Shown here piece after piece: positions 17,741-26,283 of a DNA stretch of 38,782 bases. The first letter of the stretch is position 1. Each line of letters starts with the position of its first letter. A program made the position numbers and the translations under genes. Under the pieces are notes generated by a model that ran no database searches, was not told the DNA's origin, and was given only the letters and a program-made list of their open reading frames with translations. The DNA comes from Sulfurimonas sp. GTDB lineage: Bacteria; Campylobacterota; Campylobacteria; Campylobacterales; Sulfurimonadaceae. The stretch spans positions 1-38,782 of the forward strand of contig JALWLL010000084.1 in assembly GCA_026996295.1 (NCBI GenBank). Reading direction: 5' to 3'.

Positions 17741-18555
17741 TGTCCAACGAATTAGAAGCATTTATAGAGTATATCAGTGTTACACGGGCACTGAGTAAGA
17801 AAAGTGTAGAGGCGTACCGAAGTGATCTGGAGTTGATTGAAAAGGAACTTCACAGATCATTGATAAGTATAGACTCTACAACTCTTTTAAAGTTTTTATC
17901 CCAATATAGCAATAAACGAACACTTAACAGAAAACTCTCTTGTGTCAACAGCTTTTTTGACTTTTGTTACAAAAGCCAATTTGCTCAAGAACATACAAAG
18001 CTCAAATTTGCCAAAATTCCCAAACTGCTTCCAAAGTTTCTCACATACGATCAGATCCAAAATGCACTTGAACTTATTGACAGAAGTACATGGATAGGCT
18101 TAAGGGATTATGCCCTTATCCTTTTTTTGTATGCAACCGGAGTCAGGATCAGTGAATGTTTAGAGTTGAGTATGGGTGATATAGAGGGGGAGTGGTTACA
18201 TATAAGGCATGCAAAAGGTGAAAAAGAGAGAATCGTTCCTATTGCACCGGTGGCGATAGAGGCTATTGGCAAGTATCTTGAATCATCAAAATATGATAAA
18301 GAATATGTATGGTGTAACTACAAGGGCACAAAGCTCAGCCGCATCAGTGCTTACAAAATAACACAAAAATATTTGAATGTTTCACCGCATGTTCTTAGGC
18401 ACTCTTATGCTTCATCACTTATATCGGGTGGTGCAGATCTTAGAGTAGTTCAAGAGCTGCTTGGACACTCCTCTTTGCTCACGACACAGATCTACACACA
18501 TATACAAAAACAAGATCTCAAAGAAACGGTGCAGGTGTGCCATCCTATGGCTTAG
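17740..18555 (+). CDS. Xer-family tyrosine recombinase
   Basis: The 271-aa protein has an N-terminal SAM-like DNA-binding domain (about 1-85) and a catalytic domain with the complete set R136 (TGVRISE), K159, H217 and R220 (PHVLRHS), H243 (GHSS) and the nucleophile Y252 (IYTH). Such an enzyme resolves chromosome dimers or integrates elements. Location in a housekeeping operon behind the YfgM/BamB-like genes argues for a chromosomal Xer role rather than a phage integrase. It is shorter than XerC/XerD (about 300) and XerH (about 360). No dif-like site was identified nearby. Its stop overlaps that of the convergent HD-GYP gene by 4 nt. Confidence 0.88.
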   Translation: MSNELEAFIEYISVTRALSKKSVEAYRSDLELIEKELHRSLISIDSTTLLKFLSQYSNKRTLNRKLSCVNSFFDFCYKSQFAQEHTKLKFAKIPKLLPKFLTYDQIQNALELIDRSTWIGLRDYALILFLYATGVRISECLELSMGDIEGEWLHIRHAKGEKERIVPIAPVAIEAIGKYLESSKYDKEYVWCNYKGTKLSRISAYKITQKYLNVSPHVLRHSYASSLISGGADLRVVQELLGHSSLLTTQIYTHIQKQDLKETVQVCHPMA

Positions 18556-19655
18556 AGTACATCTTTATATTTATCTCTAATGGCTAAAAAATCATCCAGG
18601 TTTTTTTCAAAGAGTTCTATAAGCTTTGGATCAAAATGCTTGCCTTTTTGTTCATGGAAAAAATCTAAAATTTTCTGTAGTGGCCAAGCTTTTTTATAGA
18701 CTCTGTTACTTCCAAGTGCATCAAAAACATCAGCTATGGCAGTGATACGTCCGTAAATATGGATATCATCTCCCTTTAGTCCTTGTGGATAGCCTGAACC
18801 GTCATATTTTTCATGGTGTTGCTGTGCCACTATGGCTGCTGCTTTTATGATGGGTTGATTGGATTTACACAGCATCTCATAACCTATTTGAGCATGGGTT
18901 TTCATGATCTCAAACTCTTGTGCAGTTAACTTTCTGGGAGCATTTAAAATCTCATCGGCAATACCGACTTTGCCGATATCATGCATCGGTGAAGCTGTTT
19001 TTAAAAGTTCGGCTTCTTCGTGGGAAAGACCACAAAGCAGTGCCAGTTTTTCAGAATACAGAGCAACTCTTTTAACATGATGACCGGTTTCTTTTGATCG
19101 TGTCTCCCCAATCTCACCCATAGTGTAGATGATCTCCCTTTGTGTCTCTTCTATAGCATCATTAAGCTCTATGATCTTAGTCACATCGTGAACATAAACA
19201 AGTAAAATTTTATCCTCTTGAATACCCTGTAAATTGATTTGAAATGTTTTTTCCCCTTCGCTATAGATTATCTCTTTAGATATGTTTTCATTAATCAGTT
19301 CTTCAATATTGGAGATGTTGATATCGTAAAGTGATTCCATATGTTTGAAATAAGATTCCGCAATATCATTTTCATACACTTTTTTGTTGTTGATATTAAA
19401 AATATACACTGCATAACGATTGTACTTTGGAAGTTGTGAGATATAGTAACTTTTAAGGCTGAAACGTTCATTGATTTTAAGTAAAGAGTACATAAAACAA
19501 AATTTTGCAATAGCGCTATGAAACAAAATGAGGCCTGCAACAGCTAAAAGGATAGAATCGATCTTGTAAGCTGCAATAAAAATGATTATGGATATGACGC
19601 CTCTTATATATGACTCTGTATTGGTCATATTACATCGAGTTTCTTTTTTAAACAT
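18552..19655 (-). CDS. DUF2892-PAS-HD-GYP protein (putative c-di-GMP phosphodiesterase)
   Basis: The 367-aa protein has three parts. Residues about 12-62 form a two-helix membrane hairpin ending in FCFMYSLLKI, which resembles the DUF2892/YgaP membrane module (usually FCPLYSLLGI). Residues about 68-160 look PAS-like and lead into a linker helix. The C-terminal half is an HD-GYP domain with HHVKR, the metal pair MHDIGK, KTHAQIG, the QQHHEKYDGSGYP signature and ADVFDAL. HD-GYP enzymes hydrolyse c-di-GMP, so this may oppose the GGDEF enzyme at 588. The start could be the first ATG or the ATG nine codons later (MTNTES); neither has a good ribosome binding site. Confidence 0.85.
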   Translation of the reverse strand: MFKKETRCNMTNTESYIRGVISIIIFIAAYKIDSILLAVAGLILFHSAIAKFCFMYSLLKINERFSLKSYYISQLPKYNRYAVYIFNINNKKVYENDIAESYFKHMESLYDINISNIEELINENISKEIIYSEGEKTFQINLQGIQEDKILLVYVHDVTKIIELNDAIEETQREIIYTMGEIGETRSKETGHHVKRVALYSEKLALLCGLSHEEAELLKTASPMHDIGKVGIADEILNAPRKLTAQEFEIMKTHAQIGYEMLCKSNQPIIKAAAIVAQQHHEKYDGSGYPQGLKGDDIHIYGRITAIADVFDALGSNRVYKKAWPLQKILDFFHEQKGKHFDPKLIELFEKNLDDFLAIRDKYKDVL

Positions 19656-19784
19656 CTATTTAAAAACCTTATAAATCTTATTAGTAAATCTATTGTGGAG
19701 TAATTATATAGATCTAAACTTTAAAAATGGCTATAAATTAAAAATGAATCAAAAATTATATATAAATTTAGAAGAACAATAGTG

Positions 19785-19790
19785 TAAAAT
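19785..19790 (+). promoter_or_regulatory. Candidate -10 box (TAAAAT) directly before an ATG
   Basis: TAAAAT ends 7 nt before the ATG of the HD-domain gene at 19798, and no Shine-Dalgarno sequence is present. If used, transcription would begin at or next to the start codon, giving a leaderless mRNA. Confidence 0.4.
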
Positions 19791-19797
19791 ACACCTA

Positions 19798-20268
19798 ATG
19801 AATAATACAAAAAATCATATATTTTCAAAACCTTTTTTACGCTCTCTTTTTATCATACAAAACGAATGGCATCAGCACGGTGTCTTTGTGCATAGTTTAC
19901 GGGTATTTTGGAATGTGCTTAAACATGGTGAATTTAAATTTTTGGCAGCAGCTCTTTTGCATGATATAGGAAAACCCTTTGTAGCATACCAAAAACCTAA
20001 AGATCTAGAACATAATCAGTATAGTTTTACAGATCATGAAGAGAGAAGTTACCAAATTATAAAAAACTGGCCCTTTATCAGTCGCTACACCAAAGAGTTG
20101 GTACGCTACCATTATCTTATCAGAGATATAAGCAAACATAAAACAAAAGAACCCGCTAGAAGTCAGGCTAAAGAAAAAATATGGAAAAGACTCAGCAGCA
20201 GTATGCAAAACGATCTCAAAAGGTTTATGATGTATGATGATCTGGCAAAAGGCAAAAAGAGAAGATAA
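19798..20268 (+). CDS. HD-domain metal-dependent phosphohydrolase
   Basis: The 156-aa protein shows the four HD-superfamily metal positions: QHGVFVHSLRV, the HD pair in LLHDIGKP (about residue 55), the His in FTDHEERS (about 81) and the Asp in YDDLAKG near the end. It is compact, with no sensor domain. Substrates of stand-alone HD proteins range from nucleotides to cyclic dinucleotides, so none can be assigned. It has a very basic C-terminus (KGKKRR). No ribosome binding site is visible, whereas a -10 box lies immediately upstream. Confidence 0.8.
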   Translation: MNNTKNHIFSKPFLRSLFIIQNEWHQHGVFVHSLRVFWNVLKHGEFKFLAAALLHDIGKPFVAYQKPKDLEHNQYSFTDHEERSYQIIKNWPFISRYTKELVRYHYLIRDISKHKTKEPARSQAKEKIWKRLSSSMQNDLKRFMMYDDLAKGKKRR

Positions 20269-20388
20269 AGTAACAAAAGTATAAAATACCTTTATTATAA
20301 CAATCCTGTTAATACTTATGTAACATAGCTTCAGTAGTATTATGTTTATAAAATCCTGTTTTTTATTTATTGTGTGGAGCGTAGTTTA

Positions 20389-20895
20389 ATGATAAAAAAA
20401 AGTATCCCTTTTTTTATAGTTTTGGCAATAGTGGCTCTTATAGTCGCTCTGTTTTTGTCTTTAGCATCATCGCAAAAGATGATCGTTACGAAAGAGGGAA
20501 ATACAAAAAGATTACCAATAAAGATGGAACTTAACAAATACCAAGACAGCGACTGTGGTATGGTTATAACAGATTTGGATTATGTTTCCCAAGTGATCGC
20601 AAAAGATGGTAAAACATGGTTTTTTCATGATCATGGCGGTTTTGTGCATTGGCTTAAAGATAAAAGCTTCCAAGATGATGTCGTTATCTGGGTGATGAGC
20701 AAGGATACAAAAAAGTATATAGATGCTACAAAGGCATATTATTCTTTAACGGATAACACGCCTATGGGGTATGGTTTTGGTGCGTATGAGCATAAACAGG
20801 AAGGTTTTATAGATTTTGATACGATGAAACTTCGGATGCTGCGGGGTGAAACACTTAAAAATCCCCGTATAAAGCAACAGCTCTTAAATCAGTAA
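20389..20895 (+). CDS. NosL-like membrane-anchored copper-binding protein
   Basis: From the chosen start the protein has 168 aa. An N-terminal membrane anchor (about 5-27) is followed by a periplasmic domain with DSDCGMVITDL, WFFHDHGGFVHWLK, IDATKAYY and TPMGYGFGAY. These are the hallmarks of the NosL family (Cu(I) chaperone for nitrous oxide reductase), including the CGM metal site. NosL is normally a lipoprotein; here a TM helix replaces the lipobox. No nos genes are adjacent, and the partner is a TauE/SafE-like transporter, so a broader copper-handling or oxidase-assembly role is possible. ATG 20389 is chosen because GGAG lies nine nt upstream; a GTG at 20374 is in frame but would include that site. 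Confidence 0.75.
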   Translation: MIKKSIPFFIVLAIVALIVALFLSLASSQKMIVTKEGNTKRLPIKMELNKYQDSDCGMVITDLDYVSQVIAKDGKTWFFHDHGGFVHWLKDKSFQDDVVIWVMSKDTKKYIDATKAYYSLTDNTPMGYGFGAYEHKQEGFIDFDTMKLRMLRGETLKNPRIKQQLLNQ

Positions 20896-20908
20896 GTAAA
20901 AGGTCACA

Positions 20909-21622
20909 ATGGAAACAGTAAATATTTTAACCATTATAAGCATCGCTTTTTTGGGCTCTTTTGGTCATTGTATCGGTATGTGTGGCGGCATAGTTGTTGC
21001 GTACTCAACCATCAAAATCAATCCTAAAAGCTCTAAGGTTTCTCAAGGTGTTGCTCACTTGCTCTACTCGTTTGGAAGGGTGTTGACATATACGATTTTA
21101 GGTGCGATCTTTGGTGCACTCGGTGGAGTTGCAACCTTTAGTAACAATGCCAATGGGGCACTTCTTATCTTTGCGGGTATCGCTATGATCTTAGCGGGAC
21201 TTTCTTTGATGGGTAAAGTGAAGTTTTTAACACTGATTGAGCACTCCTTTTCATCTTCTTCTTTATATAAAAACGCTTTTAAACGAGTGCTTAACTCTCA
21301 ATCAAATGTAAGTTTTTTTATACTCGGTATGCTCAACGGTCTTTTACCGTGTGGATTTGTGTACTTTTTTGCCATTACGGCAGCAAGTACGGCAGATCCT
21401 TTTTATGGAGCATTGGTGATGGCAATTTTTGGAGTGAGTACCATTCCCGCAATGTTTGGACTGGGATTTTTAACATCGCTTGCAACCCAAACAAGCTTTA
21501 GAAATATGATGATGAGTCTCTCTTCCATTGCAGTGATTTTGTACGGGGCATATACGGTTTATCATGGGTATGATTATATTTCAAACCCACAAAAAACATT
21601 AACTGATTGTCATAGTAAATAA
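20909..21622 (+). CDS. TauE/SafE-like (UreH/DsbD-fold) membrane transporter, probably metal-related
   Basis: The 237-aa protein has about six transmembrane segments. It carries the signatures GHCIGMCGG (19-27) near the N-terminus and NGLLPCGFVYFF in the middle, characteristic of the heavy-metal subgroup of the TauE/SafE (UreH-like, DsbD-fold) family often found next to cytochrome cbb3 or copper genes. The conserved His/Cys/Met cluster suggests copper or thiol chemistry rather than sulfite export. It lies 13 nt after the NosL-like gene with AAGG before its ATG, so the two are probably one operon. Confidence 0.8.
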   Translation: METVNILTIISIAFLGSFGHCIGMCGGIVVAYSTIKINPKSSKVSQGVAHLLYSFGRVLTYTILGAIFGALGGVATFSNNANGALLIFAGIAMILAGLSLMGKVKFLTLIEHSFSSSSLYKNAFKRVLNSQSNVSFFILGMLNGLLPCGFVYFFAITAASTADPFYGALVMAIFGVSTIPAMFGLGFLTSLATQTSFRNMMMSLSSIAVILYGAYTVYHGYDYISNPQKTLTDCHSK

Positions 21623-21635
21623 TTTAATATTAAGT

Positions 21636-21644
21636 TGATATAAT
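21636..21644 (+). promoter_or_regulatory. Extended -10 promoter element (TGATATAAT) of the HDOD gene
   Basis: TGATATAAT matches TGnTATAAT exactly and ends 35 nt before the HDOD ATG. It marks the start of a likely transcription unit HDOD-polA-aldo/keto reductase-kinase-regulator. Confidence 0.55.
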
Positions 21645-21679
21645 TGAAAAGTTTAAATAAATAACTCCAAGGTATTTAG

Positions 21680-22507
21680 ATGGAAAAGTCTATAGTCGAA
21701 AGTGTAAAATCACTCCCTCCGCTGTCTAAAACTATTTTAGATATAAATGAAGTGTATGCAGATGAAGATGCTTCTTTGCAAGATTTGGTCAAAGTTATAG
21801 AGCGTGACCCTATGATCGTTGCAAATCTTTTAAAAGTGGCAAACTCTCCCCTTTACAGTTTTGGAAGAGAGATCAAAAGCATCTCTCAGGCTGTAAGTTT
21901 GTTTGGTATGGGGATGACGCGCAATATAGCCTTGGGAAACTCGGTACGCAAGCTTTTAAATGTAGATATGCAGCCTTATGGCATCAGTTCCATAAGATTT
22001 ACCGAAATCTCCAATATGCAAGCGATGTTGATTTATAAATGGTATAAAAAGATAGATGCCAAAAAGGCCGAAAAACTCTATCTCTGTGCATTTTTACAAG
22101 AAACAGGAAAGATCCTTATAGCAAGTTCTGTGATTCAGGAGAATGAAACGATCAGTTTCCAATCAGAAGTAGAAACCTCCTATAAATTGTCTATGGTTGA
22201 GAAGTCTTATGTTGGTGTGACAGCCGCTGAGGTTTCATCAGAACTTTTTAAACACTGGGGGTTTGACAGTGAATTTGTAGATGCTTTAAAATATTCGGAT
22301 AACCCCTCAGAAGCATCACAAAAAGTACAAGAGTTAAGCACCGCTTTAAATATTGTCAAAACCATAGTCCCTATCAATCAGCCATTTTCCGATACATCGA
22401 TCCGTTTTGGCCTAAAGATGGCAGAAGATGCAGGCTACGACAAGACACTGTTAGAGTCTGCTATAAATGAGATATTAGAAGATAACACAAAGAGAGAGAA
22501 TGTCTAA
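21680..22507 (+). CDS. HDOD-domain signalling protein
   Basis: The 275-aa protein is almost entirely one HDOD domain (about residues 8-210): LPPLSKTILDINEVYADEDASL, VIERDPMIVANLLKVANSPLY, ISQAVSLFGMGMTRNIALG and YLCAFLQETGKILI. HDOD domains are HD-like folds that have lost most catalytic residues and act in signalling. No effector domain is attached. AAGG seven nt upstream supports the start. The 3' end overlaps polA by 8 nt, so it is coexpressed with DNA polymerase I. Confidence 0.85.
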   Translation: MEKSIVESVKSLPPLSKTILDINEVYADEDASLQDLVKVIERDPMIVANLLKVANSPLYSFGREIKSISQAVSLFGMGMTRNIALGNSVRKLLNVDMQPYGISSIRFTEISNMQAMLIYKWYKKIDAKKAEKLYLCAFLQETGKILIASSVIQENETISFQSEVETSYKLSMVEKSYVGVTAAEVSSELFKHWGFDSEFVDALKYSDNPSEASQKVQELSTALNIVKTIVPINQPFSDTSIRFGLKMAEDAGYDKTLLESAINEILEDNTKRENV

Positions 22508-25220
22508 AACAGTTACAATTATAGATACATTTGGTTTTTTTTTCCGCAGTTTTTATGCACTTCCGCAACACCTAAAAAATAAAGAGGGTTTCCCGACAGG
22601 TCTTTTAACCGGTTTTACAAATTTCATAGCAACACTGCAAAAAGATCATGACAGTGATTACATCATCTTTGCAATAGATACCAAAGGGGATACCTTTAGA
22701 AATGAGATAGATAAAAATTACAAGGCAAACCGCTCAGCTCCCCCTGAAGAACTTACAATGCAACTTCCAATAGCCATAGAGTGGATAGATAAAATGGGCT
22801 ATAAAACTTTGGGAAAAGATGGTTTTGAAGCAGATGATATCATAGCGACTGTGACAAAATTTGCTAAAGAGAAGGGCTACAATGTGCGTGTTGTGTCTCA
22901 CGATAAAGATCTTTACCAGCTTATAGATGACGGGCAGGTTGTTATAGTCGATGCTATCAAGAAAAAAGTGGTCGATGAGAAAGCGTGTTTTGAGAAGTAT
23001 GGAGTATCACCAAAACAGTTCATAGACTATCAGGCTATTTTGGGCGACAGTGCCGACAATGTTCCCGGAGTAAAAGGGATAGGAAAAGTAGGAGCTGAAA
23101 AACTTTTAAAAGAGTACGGTTCTTTAGATAATATTTATGCCAATCTAGGAACCATCAAAGGGGCCATGCAAAAAAAACTCCTTGAGTCAAAAGATGCGGC
23201 ATATATGTCAAAAGAGCTTGTAACTTTAAGAGATGATGTGTTTGAATGCATTGACTTTGAAGAGTATAAAATGGATATACAACACCCATTTTTAAATATA
23301 TACGATGAACTGATTAAGTATGACCAAAATGCTGTTTTACGCCACCTTCATGCAAAAAATATGGTAAGTGACGAGCGTAAGCAGGAGGCTCACAAAAAGC
23401 AGGAGAGTGAGCTTAAAGAAAGTAGTGAGAATCTCTCTTTTAAAGCAACACTTCTTACCGACGCAAAAGAGTTAGATGCTATTTTGGATAGTTTGCCAAA
23501 AGAGACGGTTTTAGCTTTTGATACTGAGACAACGGGGCTTGATTATGACAATGACAAGCTTGTAGGATTTAGCTTTTGTTTTAATGAAGAGCAGGCTTAC
23601 TATGTACCCTTTAACCATTATTACCTCGGTGTTACAAAACAGATCAGTGAAATTGAGGCGAAAAAGGCGATTGAGAAGATATTTGAGTTTCAAGTTGTCG
23701 GGCATAACATTAAGTTCGATCTTCATTTTGTCACTCGTTTTTTAGGCAAAGAGACTCTGCCTATATATTCAGACTCCATGATACTTGCCTGGCTTATTAA
23801 CCCTGAGAGTGCACTTGGACTTGACAAACTCTCAGATAAACTTCTCAACCATAAAATGCTTGCTTTTAAAGATACGGTAAAAAAAGGGGAAACCTTTGCA
23901 GATGTAGCCCTAGAAGATGCTTGTAACTATGCTGCTGAAGATGCCTTTATAACGCTCAAGCTTTTTCATCTGTTCAATCACAAACTCAAGCTCCAAAGTG
24001 CCCAACATCTTATAGAAGAGTCACAAAACGTGGAGATCCCTTTTATAGAGACTCTTTTATGCATGGAGAGATACGGCATAAAAGTTGACAGCGCATTTTT
24101 AGAGAACTTTTTAGTAGAGGTAAAAAACACACTTGAAACACTCACAGGAAAGATATACACACTTGCAGGAAGTGAGTTTAACATCAACTCTACCAAGCAG
24201 TTGGGGGTGGTTCTTTTTGAGACACTTGGGTTACCGGTGGGGAAAAAAACAAAAACGGGTTACTCTACAGATGAGAAGGTTTTAAGCTCCTTAAAAGAGA
24301 AACACGAGATTATCCCTTTGCTTCTTGAATATCGTGAGGTGTATAAACTTTTCTCTACATATATAGAGCCACTTTTAAAACTTTCCAAGCAAAATGCCGA
24401 TGCACGCATACACACCTCTTTTGTACAAACGGGAACGGCAACAGGGAGACTCAGCTCTAAAAATCCAAATTTGCAGAACATTCCGGCTAGAAGTGAGCTT
24501 GGTCTTAAAATAAGGGAAGCTTTTGTTGCTCCTGCTGGGAAAAAACTAATAGGTATAGATTACTCACAAATAGAGCTGAGACTGCTTGCTCATTTTTCAC
24601 AGGATAAAGTTTTGGTAGATGCATTTATGCACGATAAAGATATCCATATGCAAACAGCCATAGTGCTTTTTGGCGAGGAGGAAGCGGCTTCTAAGCGTGG
24701 AGTGGCAAAAACAGTGAACTTTGGACTTTTGTATGGAATGGGACAAAAAAAACTCTCAGATACCCTTGGCATTACAACCAAAGAAGCAAAAGCGATCATA
24801 GAGAAATATTTTGAAAATTTTCCATCAGTGAAAAGCTACTTCCGATCGATCGTTGATAGTTCAAAAGAGTACGGATATGTAGAGACTCTTTTAAAAAGAC
24901 GTAGATATTTTGACTATGAAAATGCAACGCCGATGTTTAAAGCCGCATATGAGAGGGAGTCTGTCAACACTGTGTTTCAGGGAAGTGCGTCTGATCTTAT
25001 AAAACTCTCTATGAATAAAATTCATCAGGTGATTCAAGAGGAAAACCTCGCAGCTGTGATGCTTTTACAAATTCACGATGAACTTATTTTTGAGGTCGAT
25101 GCAGACAAAGCACAAGCTCTTGGTGAGAGGTTTAGAGAGCTGATGCAGACGATTATGCCACTGAACATACCACTCAAAGCGAGTTTAAACATCGGTGATA
25201 ACTGGGGTGAGTTGAAGTAG
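22500..25220 (+). CDS. polA: DNA polymerase I with 5' nuclease and proofreading domains
   Basis: The 906-aa length is typical of family A polymerase I. The N-terminal 5'-3' nuclease (about 1-285) shows DGFEADDIIAT and DSADNVPGVKGIG. The 3'-5' exonuclease (about 320-500) keeps all key motifs: D341/E343 in LAFDTETTGLD, VGHNIKFD, and NYAAEDA. The polymerase domain (about 510-906) has motif A IGIDYSQIELR, motif B KTVNFGLLYG and motif C LQIHDELIFE. It should fill gaps, remove RNA primers and proofread. It overlaps the HDOD gene at its 5' end and is followed after 35 nt by the aldo/keto reductase. Confidence 0.97.
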   Translation: MSKTVTIIDTFGFFFRSFYALPQHLKNKEGFPTGLLTGFTNFIATLQKDHDSDYIIFAIDTKGDTFRNEIDKNYKANRSAPPEELTMQLPIAIEWIDKMGYKTLGKDGFEADDIIATVTKFAKEKGYNVRVVSHDKDLYQLIDDGQVVIVDAIKKKVVDEKACFEKYGVSPKQFIDYQAILGDSADNVPGVKGIGKVGAEKLLKEYGSLDNIYANLGTIKGAMQKKLLESKDAAYMSKELVTLRDDVFECIDFEEYKMDIQHPFLNIYDELIKYDQNAVLRHLHAKNMVSDERKQEAHKKQESELKESSENLSFKATLLTDAKELDAILDSLPKETVLAFDTETTGLDYDNDKLVGFSFCFNEEQAYYVPFNHYYLGVTKQISEIEAKKAIEKIFEFQVVGHNIKFDLHFVTRFLGKETLPIYSDSMILAWLINPESALGLDKLSDKLLNHKMLAFKDTVKKGETFADVALEDACNYAAEDAFITLKLFHLFNHKLKLQSAQHLIEESQNVEIPFIETLLCMERYGIKVDSAFLENFLVEVKNTLETLTGKIYTLAGSEFNINSTKQLGVVLFETLGLPVGKKTKTGYSTDEKVLSSLKEKHEIIPLLLEYREVYKLFSTYIEPLLKLSKQNADARIHTSFVQTGTATGRLSSKNPNLQNIPARSELGLKIREAFVAPAGKKLIGIDYSQIELRLLAHFSQDKVLVDAFMHDKDIHMQTAIVLFGEEEAASKRGVAKTVNFGLLYGMGQKKLSDTLGITTKEAKAIIEKYFENFPSVKSYFRSIVDSSKEYGYVETLLKRRRYFDYENATPMFKAAYERESVNTVFQGSASDLIKLSMNKIHQVIQEENLAAVMLLQIHDELIFEVDADKAQALGERFRELMQTIMPLNIPLKASLNIGDNWGELK

Positions 25221-25255
25221 TATAGTGTTATACAAACGAACTGAGAAGGTTTCAT

Positions 25256-26272
25256 ATGCAGTATAGATATATTGGAAAAACAGGTTTACGCGTGAGCCCC
25301 ATTTGTATGGGTACGATGACATTTGGCTCAGGTTGTGATGAAAAAGAGGCTTTTAGGATCATGGATAAGGCCTATGAGCGTGGTGTAAACTTTTTTGATA
25401 CGGCAGAACTCTACCCGGTTCCTCCCAAAAAAGAGTATGTCGGCATCACTGAAGAGATTGTGGGCAGATGGCTAAAGACAAAAAACAGAGAAAGTATCAT
25501 AGTGGCTACAAAGGTGGCAGGAGCAGCTAACGGCTGGTTCGTTCCACCGGTGAGAGAGGGTTTGACGGCTATTGACAGTTTTCATATAGAGCGGGCGATC
25601 GAGGGAAGCTTACAAAAGTTGCAAACTGATTATATAGACCTCTATCAGATGCACTGGCCAGATACCGTTGTTCCGATTGAGGAGAGTCTCAAAGCGTTTG
25701 ATAGGCTTGTGCAAAGCGGTAAAGTACGCTACATCGGTACCTCCAACGATACAGCATACGGAACAACCAAGGCACTTCTGACTTCTGAGTTTCACAACTA
25801 TGCCAGATTTGAATCTATCCAAAACAACTTCTCCCTTTTAAACAGACGCTTTTTAGATGAACTTTCCACTTTGGCTCAAAAAGAGAGCATCTCTTTACTT
25901 CCATACTCACCTATAGCAGGGGGTGTTCTCAGTGGTAAGTATAATCAGTCCCGTGGTGCGAAAGGTCGTTTTACTGAGTATATGAACTCAAAGAACCAAA
26001 GGCAAAGGGTGATGGCTCAGCGTTTTATGAATGATAAAACACTACTGAGCACTCAGAAGTATTTAAAAATTGCAAATGATTTTGATCTGCATCCTGTGAG
26101 TATGGCTGTGGCATGGTCGAAGCAGTTTGACTTTGTTGCTTCCACCATCATAGGTGCAACAAGTGTGCAACAGCTTGAACCCTCTTTGGATGCAATGGAG
26201 CTTGTTCTGAGTGATGAAGTACTTCAGGCGTGTGATCGTGTGCATGAAGAGATTTTATACCCTATGGGCTAA
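25256..26272 (+). CDS. Aldo/keto reductase, Tas-like
   Basis: The 338-aa protein is a complete aldo/keto reductase barrel. The start motif (MQYRYIGKTGLRVSPICMG), the catalytic Asp/Tyr in FFDTAELY, Lys in VATKVAG and His in LYQMHWPD, and the NADPH-binding tail ASTIIGATSVQQLEPSL are all present. The YPVPP segment after the catalytic tyrosine is shared with the E. coli Tas branch. It would reduce an aldehyde or ketone with NADPH in the cytoplasm; the substrate is unknown. AAGG lies seven nt before the ATG. Confidence 0.88.
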   Translation: MQYRYIGKTGLRVSPICMGTMTFGSGCDEKEAFRIMDKAYERGVNFFDTAELYPVPPKKEYVGITEEIVGRWLKTKNRESIIVATKVAGAANGWFVPPVREGLTAIDSFHIERAIEGSLQKLQTDYIDLYQMHWPDTVVPIEESLKAFDRLVQSGKVRYIGTSNDTAYGTTKALLTSEFHNYARFESIQNNFSLLNRRFLDELSTLAQKESISLLPYSPIAGGVLSGKYNQSRGAKGRFTEYMNSKNQRQRVMAQRFMNDKTLLSTQKYLKIANDFDLHPVSMAVAWSKQFDFVASTIIGATSVQQLEPSLDAMELVLSDEVLQACDRVHEEILYPMG

Positions 26273-26283
26273 ATGAGTCTGGG

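Noticed and set aside
17740-18555. Phage or island integrase at the Xer-like gene
   Set aside because: The gene is in a housekeeping-type operon with one-base overlap, no tRNA or attachment repeat is nearby, and no phage genes are seen.
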